A DNA stretch of 64,000 nt, from contig CAVXPU010000010.1 of the NCBI GenBank assembly GCA_963763855.1, forward strand, positions 25,432-89,431. Reading direction: 5' to 3'. Source of the DNA: JAIBCC01 sp963763855. GTDB taxonomy: Bacteria; Acidobacteriota; Blastocatellia; Pyrinomonadales; Pyrinomonadaceae. Position 1 is the first letter of the stretch. Each line of letters opens with the position of its first letter. Positions 57,809 to 64,000 of the stretch are shown here, piece after piece. The position numbers and the translations under genes are program-made. Below the pieces are notes generated by a model, which saw only the letters and a list, made by a program, of their open reading frames with translations, did no database searches and was not told the origin of the DNA.

Positions 57809-58621
57809 CTAATCAATCGGGATATAATTCAAATAATCGCCTTTTCGGTTTGCGTATTCATTCGGAGTAAAGCCGGAAAAATGCTTGAAATCATTGATAA
57901 AATGAGACTGATCGTAAAAGCCGCATTCGTTAGAAATTGCAGTCCAATTAATTACTTTCGAGTTCTCAATGTCGCTAACCGCCTTTTGAAAACGGAGAAT
58001 TTTGAGATAAGTTTTCGGTGTCACACCAACTTGATGTTTGAACATCGCGATAAAATGTTTTTCGGAATAACCGATTTTAGTATTCAGTTTTGATAGGCTA
58101 ATTTGATCGGGTTTACGGACAATTTCCGTCAAAGCGTATTCAACACAAGGGTTTAGAACGAGGCTCGACGAGAAGTTTCGCCACAAAAAGTTTTCAACAA
58201 TGAGGAATTTATCTTCAACATTTTCCAAGATCTGTTCTCGTAAATTCGCAAATTCATCTCCCCACAACAAATCCGCATCTACCACGCAATCCGAAATTTC
58301 ATTCATCGGCAACGGGAAAAACGGATAAGCCATTCCTTTTTTGAAGGCGATTATAAACATTGCCGATTCTTTACCCGATGGAATCGTGATCGGCTCGGTT
58401 CGCACCCCGGATGCCCAAACGTGATGACAAGTTTGAATCTCTTTAAGCGTTTGATTGTCGTAAATAAACTGCGGCTTATCGTTCAAATCAATAATGATCT
58501 CGACGTTTCCATCCGGCAAAAAACGGTCAACTTTATGTGCCGGAGAATACCCTCTGTGATAGATAAAGCAATCAACAAATTGCGACAGCGGAAAGCTCGG
58601 AATGTAGGTTTCTAAAATCAT
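57809..58621 (-). CDS. AraC-family transcriptional regulator
   Basis: This 270-residue regulator has an N-terminal sensor domain of the DUF6597 style (LSQFVDCFIYHRGYSP, RFLPDGNVEIIIDLND). The C-terminal AraC double helix-turn-helix (about 170-265) has GYSEKHFIAMFKHQVGVTPK and ECGFYDQSHFINDFKHFSGF. It is likely to activate a nearby gene of the island. ATG 58621 is used, as the first codon offered upstream is GTG. The effector is unknown. Confidence 0.88.
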   Translation of the reverse strand: MILETYIPSFPLSQFVDCFIYHRGYSPAHKVDRFLPDGNVEIIIDLNDKPQFIYDNQTLKEIQTCHHVWASGVRTEPITIPSGKESAMFIIAFKKGMAYPFFPLPMNEISDCVVDADLLWGDEFANLREQILENVEDKFLIVENFLWRNFSSSLVLNPCVEYALTEIVRKPDQISLSKLNTKIGYSEKHFIAMFKHQVGVTPKTYLKILRFQKAVSDIENSKVINWTAISNECGFYDQSHFINDFKHFSGFTPNEYANRKGDYLNYIPID

Positions 58622-58655
58622 CACAGATAATTAAATCTTTTCGTAACTTCTTCAT

Positions 58656-59051
58656 TTAAAGCGTCTTTGTGCGTGTGGCAAAAGCAATTATATGTCCATC
58701 CGGATCGGCAACGTAGCCGACCGTGTCGCCCCAATCTCGTTCTTGAATCTTGCTGATTTCTTTCGCTCCACATTCCAACGACCGTGCGAAAAATTCGACA
58801 AAATCGTCTGTAAGCAGATACAATTCGCATCGCGGAATTCCATTACCCGACGACGGATGCGGAGTTTGGTCCGCCAAGATTTTCGCAATTCCGTTTTCCG
58901 GCATCAGTCCGAGTTTCAAATCGTTGCTCAGTGTAAATTCGGTCATTCCGGGAACATCAAAAACCGGTTGCCGGCCAAAAAGCAACGAGTAAAAATCGCG
59001 GCTTCTTCTTTGATCGGCAACGTAAAGAATAACTTCGAATTTGAAATCCAT
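58656..59051 (-). CDS. VOC (glyoxalase-like) protein
   Basis: This 131-residue VOC domain opens DFKFEVILYVADQRRSRDFY and closes RDWGDTVGYVADPDGHIIAFAT. The Glu/His metal ligands are partly visible. ATG 59051 is preferred over an upstream in-frame start, since it lies one base from the neighbouring stop. Substrate unknown. Confidence 0.85.
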   Translation of the reverse strand: MDFKFEVILYVADQRRSRDFYSLLFGRQPVFDVPGMTEFTLSNDLKLGLMPENGIAKILADQTPHPSSGNGIPRCELYLLTDDFVEFFARSLECGAKEISKIQERDWGDTVGYVADPDGHIIAFATRTKTL

Positions 59052-59052
59052 T

Positions 59053-59436
59053 TTAATTCTGTGCGTGAACCGCAACGCGATTTCCTTCCGAATCAAGGAA
59101 AACGCACATATAACCGATCTCAGGGGAAATCTGAGTTTTCGGAATTACAATCGTGCCGCCCGCAGGCTCGATGCGGTCAACAACCGTTTGAATATCAGGA
59201 TTCGCGTTCAAATAAATCAACGCTCCATTGTCACGCGGCTCATACATTTCATGCTTGCACAAAGCTCCGCTCACCTTTCCGCCCATCTCGTCGCCCGGAA
59301 ATGAAACCATAATAAAATCACCCATTTCCATTGGCGTCATCGTGATTTGAAAAATCGTTTCGTAAAATTTTTGAGCCCTCGCGATGTCAACCGCCGGAAT
59401 CTCAAACCAGTTTAGTGCATTTGTTGTGTTATCCAT
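59053..59436 (-). CDS. VOC (glyoxalase-like) protein
   Basis: This 127-residue VOC domain has LNWFEIPAVDIARAQKFYET and ends EIGYMCVFLDSEGNRVAVHAQ. The pattern matches the VOC group often called bleomycin-resistance-like. It abuts the VOC gene at 58656 by one base. The two may form a mixed dimer or act in the same response. Confidence 0.85.
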   Translation of the reverse strand: MDNTTNALNWFEIPAVDIARAQKFYETIFQITMTPMEMGDFIMVSFPGDEMGGKVSGALCKHEMYEPRDNGALIYLNANPDIQTVVDRIEPAGGTIVIPKTQISPEIGYMCVFLDSEGNRVAVHAQN

Positions 59437-59448
59437 ATAGTTCTCCTT

Positions 59449-60363
59449 TTAGTTTAGTTTTTGCTGTGTTTTTCGAACCATTAGCGTGATCAATGCCAGT
59501 ATTATGAAAGTAACGGTTCCGAAAATTATCCACAAGAATAAATTGTTCGATTTCGGCTCTTCAGCAACCGGCGGCTTTTCCTTAATTGGAATTTCTTTCG
59601 CTTTTTCAATTCTAGCTTGTATAATCGGGTCGGAAAATCCGTATTCGCGTGCTTTTTCGTAAATCGTTACTGCATCTTTTCTTTGACCTAAAAAATAATT
59701 GGCGTTTCCCAGATCAAACATCAAATTTGCGATAATTTTGTCCGGTGGTTTGATAAATGTAACACGTTCATTTAGTTGAAAAAATATCGCATCGCGAAGT
59801 TGAATTAACTCCTGCTGCGACATATTATTCTCCGGCACCGGATTCACGCCAAAGTTTGTGTTTATTAAGAACTCGCTTGATATTGATTGGTCGCCGTTGA
59901 TTTTTGCTTCAAGAACTTTGACGTGCAGCCATTCTGAACCGTGATGGGATTGCGGATTTATTTCTATCGCTTTTTTAATCCAGACAATTGCATTTTGATT
60001 ATCTCCGAGCAGTTCATAAACTGTTCCAAGGTTCGACGCTGTCGCGTATCGCCCCGGTTCAAGCCGCTCGATTCTTAAATACAGTTCCTTTGCTTCTCGA
60101 TATTTAGCTTGCAAAATTAAGACGATTCCGGCATCAGAAAGAAAATTTACCTTTTTTGTTTGTTCATACTTGTTCTTCAACTCTAAGACTTTTTTAACAT
60201 AATTAAATTTCTCAATTTTATGTCCTTTCGGAACTAAACCCTCTTCATCAACCCATAGAGCTGTGCCGTCGCTCAATCTTTTCATTTCAGTATTTATGCA
60301 GGCGAGCGAATCAATTCCGCAAAATAACGTAATCAAAATAATCAACGATAATGTTTTAATCAT
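59449..60363 (-). CDS. Exported TPR protein with C-terminal membrane helix
   Basis: This 304-residue protein has a signal peptide (LSLIILITLFCGIDSLAC; the Cys may serve as a lipid anchor). Several TPR helices follow (AKYREAKELYLRIERLEPG; LLGDNQNAIVWIKKAIEINP; YFLGQRKDAVTIYEKAREYG), then a C-terminal membrane segment (LFLWIIFGTVTFIILALITL). TPRs bind partner proteins. No enzyme motif is seen. It lies between VOC genes. Confidence 0.75.
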   Translation of the reverse strand: MIKTLSLIILITLFCGIDSLACINTEMKRLSDGTALWVDEEGLVPKGHKIEKFNYVKKVLELKNKYEQTKKVNFLSDAGIVLILQAKYREAKELYLRIERLEPGRYATASNLGTVYELLGDNQNAIVWIKKAIEINPQSHHGSEWLHVKVLEAKINGDQSISSEFLINTNFGVNPVPENNMSQQELIQLRDAIFFQLNERVTFIKPPDKIIANLMFDLGNANYFLGQRKDAVTIYEKAREYGFSDPIIQARIEKAKEIPIKEKPPVAEEPKSNNLFLWIIFGTVTFIILALITLMVRKTQQKLN

Positions 60364-60391
60364 ATTTTTTCCTTAGTGATTTATGAGCGAT

Positions 60392-60793
60392 TTATGAATT
60401 TTCCCAATGAAAACAAATCGCGTAACCATCAGGATCGCTGAAAGTAATCGCTTTGAAACCATACCCTGTAATTTCAGGCGGACTAACATTCAAACCCTTT
60501 TCAGTCAATACTTTATGAGCTTCCTCAACATTCGGACAGCCAAAGTATATGATCGTGTCTCCATGATTTTTGTCGCGAATTGTATCTCGCTCAGGCGGAC
60601 GCTCGCCTTCGTCAAACGCTGTGTTGAGCATCAATTCCGCGTTATTCAACCGCAGCCAAACCCAACCCGATTCATCGCCTTTTCCTGAATCGCTGACAAT
60701 TTCAAAACCCAGAATATCACGATAAAACACGAGCGATTCCGGCATATCAAAAACCATCAAAAGCGGACAGATTCCTTGTAAATCAATCTTCAT
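60392..60793 (-). CDS. VOC (glyoxalase-like) protein
   Basis: This 133-residue VOC domain has CPLLMVFDMPESLVFYRDIL, then GWVWLRLNNAELMLNTAF and ends GFKAITFSDPDGYAICFHWE. Its start overlaps the stop of the upstream PhnB-like gene by one base (TAATG), so the two are translationally coupled. Confidence 0.87.
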   Translation of the reverse strand: MKIDLQGICPLLMVFDMPESLVFYRDILGFEIVSDSGKGDESGWVWLRLNNAELMLNTAFDEGERPPERDTIRDKNHGDTIIYFGCPNVEEAHKVLTEKGLNVSPPEITGYGFKAITFSDPDGYAICFHWENS

Positions 60794-61227
60794 TACTCTT
60801 TTTTGGTATCAAAACTGACCATCCATTGAACGCCGAATTTATCGGTAAACATTCCGAAATAATCACCCCAAAAGGTTTGATTCATCGGCATTGTGACGGT
60901 TCCTCCCGCGGAAAGTCCGTTGAAAAGGCGATCTGCTTCTTCGCGGCTTTCTGCGGTGATCGAGATCGAAAAATTGTTTCCTTGTTTATAGTTCGTCGCC
61001 CATTCGCCGCCGGTATCGCTACCCATAATGATCGTTTCCTTGCTGATCGGAAGCGAAACATGCATGATTCGATTGGCATGTTCGGGCGACATTTGATGTT
61101 CTTCCGAAGGAGGCATTTCGCCAAATCTCCCCATATACGGAAATTCGCCGCCGAAAACCGATTTGTAAAAATTAAACGCCTCTTCGCAGTTCCCGTTGAA
61201 TGTTAGATATACATTTACTGTTGCCAT
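60793..61227 (-). CDS. PhnB-like VOC protein
   Basis: This 144-residue protein of the PhnB/3-demethylubiquinone-methyltransferase-like VOC group has VNVYLTFNGNCEEAFNFYKS, then MGRFGEMPP and NQTFWGDYFGMFTDKFGVQW. The phrase FTDKFGVQW near the end is typical. The name of this family comes from an old annotation and says nothing certain about reaction. It is coupled to the VOC gene downstream. Confidence 0.88.
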   Translation of the reverse strand: MATVNVYLTFNGNCEEAFNFYKSVFGGEFPYMGRFGEMPPSEEHQMSPEHANRIMHVSLPISKETIIMGSDTGGEWATNYKQGNNFSISITAESREEADRLFNGLSAGGTVTMPMNQTFWGDYFGMFTDKFGVQWMVSFDTKKE

Positions 61228-61239
61228 ATTTTTATCTCC

Positions 61240-61980
61240 TCAATTCCTTTTACTTTCGGGCAAAAAATCGCCCAAAAAATTCCGTTCCATTGAATTTCCC
61301 CAGCCTGCTCCGTGATCGCTCGTATTCATTTCAATATGTTTCTCGCTTACCCGAAATTCGCCAAACTGAAGCAAATAAAGTATGTTACCCGGACGTAGAT
61401 GCTCGCTCGCCCATGTGAGCGGAGAATCGCCATTGGCATCGCGTGCGGTTTTGTCGGCACCATTTTCGATCAGATATTTGATTGTTTCGGCATCCGCATA
61501 AGCCGCTGCACGATGTAGCGGAGTTTCGCCTTTTGTCCGCACATCACGCATAAAAGCTCCCGTTTCTTTGCCCGGAATCGTCGTTGCATTTACGTCTGCA
61601 CCGTTTTCGACGAGTAACTTCACGACATACAAAAAATACGGACGACCTGCCTTTGCAAGCGAACTGTGCAACGCAGTTTCGCCGGTGTCAGGCTGTGCAA
61701 AATTGACGTTGGCACCGTGCTTTATCAAAAAATCGACGACTTTCCAATGTCCGAAGAATGACGCGTGACCGAGTTCGCCGTTTAAGTTAATACTCGATAA
61801 ATCGCCGCCCGCATTGAGGATTGCTTTGAGAGCCGTAACGTCATTGTAATAGACAAACCATTGCAATAGCTTGATTTCGCCTTCATACAAAATCGCTTTC
61901 CAATCAGGCAACGCGACGAGATCAAACACTAAATCGGTTCGTCCGCGACTGATTCGATCAATGATTTCGTCTTTGGTCAT
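61240..61980 (-). CDS. Ankyrin-repeat protein
   Basis: This 246-residue protein has about four ankyrin repeats (about 55-205): LGHASFFGHWKVVDFLIKHG, GETALHSSLAKAGRPYFLYV, GETPLHRAAAYADAETIKYL and GDSPLTWASEHLRPGNILYL. Ankyrin repeats bind proteins. No signal peptide or other domain is seen. Its start overlaps the stop of the broken AHSA1 gene by four bases (ATGA), so the two were one unit before the break. Confidence 0.85.
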   Translation of the reverse strand: MTKDEIIDRISRGRTDLVFDLVALPDWKAILYEGEIKLLQWFVYYNDVTALKAILNAGGDLSSINLNGELGHASFFGHWKVVDFLIKHGANVNFAQPDTGETALHSSLAKAGRPYFLYVVKLLVENGADVNATTIPGKETGAFMRDVRTKGETPLHRAAAYADAETIKYLIENGADKTARDANGDSPLTWASEHLRPGNILYLLQFGEFRVSEKHIEMNTSDHGAGWGNSMERNFLGDFLPESKRN

Positions 61981-62411
61981 GCTTCTGAAAGTTCCTTCAA
62001 AATCGCAAACGCCCTCGGAAATGCGTCGCCCATAAAGTCTACGAAATTATCATCAACATCAACTTCGCAGGTTACTTTCGTCTTTCCGTTTTCATCCGTC
62101 AAATAGTATCTTTCGAGCGAATTTGCCCAACCCGATTCGGGAGCAAACGGAGTTTCCACGCCGTCTCAGAGTTCGCCTAAATGCCTGAAAATCATCGTGT
62201 TAGGAGCGTCTTTTTTCTCGATGACACTAAACATTCCGTTTCCTTTGCCGTCGCCAAAAATGATTCTGCTTCCTTCTTCCCAATCGGATTCGGCGGAGGA
62301 GATTTCGGAAAAAGCACTTGTCCATTTGCGATAGGTTTCGTCCGTCCAAAGAACTTCCCAAACCTTTTCTTTGGTTGCGTTTATCGTTATTTCGTATTTT
62401 TGTGTTTTCAT
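61977..62411 (-). pseudogene. SRPBCC/AHSA1 gene interrupted by an in-frame TGA
   Basis: Codons from ATG 62411 read TQKYEITINATKEKVWEVLW through MIFRHLGEL, then TGA (62166-62168). The same frame continues without shift as DGVETPFAPESGW and runs to a normal stop at 61977. Family members usually read HLGE followed by a residue and DGVE at this point, so a single codon has become a stop. The 145-residue product would otherwise be complete. The cause may be a real nonsense mutation or a base-call error. Confidence 0.8.
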
Positions 62412-62498
62412 AATTTTTGATCAATGCTGAAACACGCACGGAGTAAGTGTGTCTTTTTCTTCAAAGTTTACGCCCTTACTTCGTGCGGGCTTCTGCAA

Positions 62499-63338
62499 TT
62501 AAGCCTCTAATAATTTCTGAATATCAAACTTTTTCATCTTCATAAAAGCCTGAACAACACGCGGCGATTTTTCGGGATCCTTTATTAATTCTTCCAAAAT
62601 TGTAGGGACAATTTGCCACGAAACGCCGAATTTATCCTTCAGCCAACCGCATTGGCTTTCCTCGCCGCCGCCTGCTGTAAATATGTTCCAATAATAGTCA
62701 ATTTCGTCCTGAGAATCACACTCCACTACCAATGAAACGCCTTCGTCAACCTTAAATTGATGCGGTGCGGAACTGTCAAGAGCGACAAAAAACTGTCCGT
62801 TGAGCGTAAATTGAGCGTGTTTTATCGTTCCTTCTACATCGGGTTCGCCAGCCTGATAACGGCTGATGCTGACAATTTTTGAATCGGCAAAAATCCTCGT
62901 ATAAAAGTTGATGGCTTCCTCAGCATTTCCCGCCTTATCCTGTGTAAACATCAAGGCAGGAACAAATTTCAATCCGTTGATACTGTCTTGCATAATCTGC
63001 CAGCTAACGCCGAATTTATCCTGACAAAATCCGTATTTTTCCTTGCTCCAAGGGTAGTAATCCAAAGGCATCATAACTATTCCGCCGTCTGAAAATGTCT
63101 TCCATTTCGCATCAATCTCTTCAGCCGAATCGCAGTTGGCAAAAAATGAGATGGACGGATTGATTTTGAACATTGGTCCGCCATTTAAACCCATAAATTT
63201 TTGTCCGCACAGTTCTGAAACTACGACCAACGGGTTTTCATCCGTGATTCTTGAACCGGCGAAAACATCGCAATAAAACGACATCGCTTCTTTTGCATTG
63301 CCATCAAACCAAAGGCATGGATAAATTGAGTTTTTCAT
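62499..63338 (-). CDS. Tandem PhnB-like VOC protein
   Basis: This 279-residue protein is two VOC domains in a row. The first (about 1-130) opens NSIYPCLWFDGNAKEAMSFY and has YPWSKEKYGFCQDKFGVSWQ. The second (about 135-279) opens VPALMFTQDKAGNAEEAINF and ends DPEKSPRVVQAFMKMKKFDI. Each half is of the PhnB type. It supplies the model for the broken copy at 52696. Confidence 0.88.
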   Translation of the reverse strand: MKNSIYPCLWFDGNAKEAMSFYCDVFAGSRITDENPLVVVSELCGQKFMGLNGGPMFKINPSISFFANCDSAEEIDAKWKTFSDGGIVMMPLDYYPWSKEKYGFCQDKFGVSWQIMQDSINGLKFVPALMFTQDKAGNAEEAINFYTRIFADSKIVSISRYQAGEPDVEGTIKHAQFTLNGQFFVALDSSAPHQFKVDEGVSLVVECDSQDEIDYYWNIFTAGGGEESQCGWLKDKFGVSWQIVPTILEELIKDPEKSPRVVQAFMKMKKFDIQKLLEA

Positions 63339-63347
63339 ATGTAAGAA

Positions 63348-63754
63348 TTATTTCGCCCGAATCATATTTCCGCGTTTTTCGTGGGTAACTTCCGCCAATC
63401 CCAAAGCTTCCATGAGCGGCGGAATATACATCCCAAAGCGTCCGCGGAAACCTTTTTTCAAGCCATACCAACCGCCGACAGGATTTGATTCCAGCGTCCC
63501 CAAGCTTCAAAAGTGCCGTCTTTAGCGGGTTTCTGTTCATCAGCACTCCCGAGTTCCATCCAATCACCGTGCTCTTTAAGCATCGCGTGTGCGTCGTCAA
63601 GACATCGAATATCGTAATGCAAAATCGTTTTCCCAACCGTGCAGACCAGAATTTCCTTGCCGTCTTTCGTGTCCATATGCATCGTGTATTCAGACGATAG
63701 AGTTGGCGTTTTTAGCGTCATTGGTTTATCTTTTGAGCCGATTTCGTATTTCAT
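63348..63754 (-). pseudogene. Frameshifted small conserved protein of unknown function
   Basis: From ATG 63754 (good GGAG site) the frame reads KYEIGSKDKPMTLKTPTLSS, then LHYDIRCLDDAHAMLKEHGD, then SADEQKPAKDGTFEAWGR, and shifts. The continuation in another frame is NPVGGWYGLKKGFRGRFGMY, then PPLMEALGLAEVTHEKRGN, ending at TAA 63348-63350. Together they make one continuous protein of about 135 residues, so a one- or two-base indel lies near 63485-63500. From memory it may be the family called DUF6855, unverified. Confidence 0.72.
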
Positions 63755-63768
63755 AACTGTTTCTCCAT

Positions 63769-64000
63769 TTACGATTTGTTGAATTGAATCATTGAAAAAT
63801 GTGCACCGCTCGGGTCGCTCACCAAACACATTCGACCAACGTTCGGTGCATCAAAAGGCGGACAGAAAACGTTGCCTCCATTGGCTTTAACGGCTTCAAA
63901 CGCGGCATCGCAATCGTCAACCGCGATATACGTTCCCCCAATGCGACGGAATATTTTCCCAACCTTCGCCGAAACCTTCGTTTAGCTCCATCATGCCGCC
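63769..64000 (-). pseudogene. VOC protein, partial at the window edge, with a frameshift
   Basis: Reading from the right edge, MMELNEGFGEGWENIPSHWG is followed after a shift by TYIAVDDCDAAFEAVKANGG, then NVFCPPFDAPNVGRMCLVSD and PSGAHFSMIQFNKS, stop at 63769. The shift is at a run of five G bases (about 63935-63940 on the minus strand), where one G fewer would restore the frame. The product looks like an ordinary VOC domain. The start is outside the window. Confidence 0.72.

Noticed and set aside
61977..62411. The in-frame TGA as a selenocysteine codon
   Set aside because: SRPBCC/AHSA1 proteins are not known selenoproteins, the position is not catalytic, and I see no convincing SECIS hairpin right after it.
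52274..64000. A prophage or integrative element
   Set aside because: No integrase, tRNA boundary, capsid or conjugation gene is seen. The island holds ordinary small chromosomal proteins.

Overview
The window is about 64 kb of AT-rich bacterial chromosome. The gene content fits an Acidobacteriota genome, most likely the Blastocatellia/Pyrinomonadales side. The grounds are a very large Oar-type TonB-dependent receptor with an N-terminal carboxypeptidase-like domain, a VWFA protein of the acidobacterial type, MreB, Ni-SOD, HD-GYP signalling, and many dispersed CACAGAG-type and hairpin-type repeats. This placement is inference, because no rRNA gene is present.

Layout. (1) 0-12 kb: the end of a probable AAA ATPase coupled to a TOPRIM-like DUF3226 protein, then housekeeping genes (hotdog thioesterase, truA, a 2Fe-2S ferredoxin, the nickel superoxide dismutase sodN with its maturation protease sodX, glpD), a membrane HD-GYP/GAF/GGDEF protein, a VWFA protein, a LysW-like zinc protein, a PfkB kinase and a dienelactone hydrolase. 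(2) 12.2-39.2 kb: one large amino-sugar/glycan locus made of two convergent gene trains. The plus-strand train holds a TonB receptor, permease, duplicated-domain secreted protein, GH3 hexosaminidase, hydantoinase/oxoprolinase, FAD oxidoreductase, small metalloprotease, GlcNAc-kinase-like protein and NanE. The minus-strand train holds a NagX-like membrane protein, GntR/UTRA regulator, giant GH38 mannosidase, a nuclease with zinc ribbons, a GHL10 hydrolase, DUF4127, and an RbsB/RbsC-like pair. The two trains meet at 26.9 kb. A 17-bp sequence, nearly identical to the DasR/NagR amino-sugar operator, occurs at 12200 ahead of the TonB receptor and at 37882 ahead of gntR, so a single regulator probably governs the whole locus. 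I rate this the most interesting system in the window.

(3) 39.5-50.8 kb: a Spy-like periplasmic protein, dxs with a DsbA-like/VKOR disulfide pair, deoC and rpiB homologues whose N-terminal extensions resemble bacterial-microcompartment targeting peptides (no shell gene in the window), a small putative amidase, hpt, a cysteine desulfurase, an FHA-GAF-cyclase and mreB. (4) 50.8-52.3 kb: a repeat cluster followed by an IS110-family element whose upstream non-coding region could encode a bridge RNA. (5) 52.3-64 kb: a one-strand island of small VOC (PhnB/glyoxalase-like), SRPBCC/AHSA1, DUF1801, RibD-like and DUF5655 proteins with an AraC regulator, a TPR protein, an ankyrin protein and a three-domain propeller/SnoaL/YCII fusion. 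Four genes in this island are broken by an in-frame stop, frameshifts or a deletion. At least one break lies in a G-run and may be a sequencing error.

Two repeat families run through the window. One consists of paired hairpins whose loops are constant (ATCTT) while their stems vary with compensation; it sits exactly at gene ends and supplies stop codons. The other (CACAGAG-type and AATCGCAAATCG-type tracts) has inserted into coding sequence and now encodes parts of proteins, including the signal peptides of two secreted proteins.
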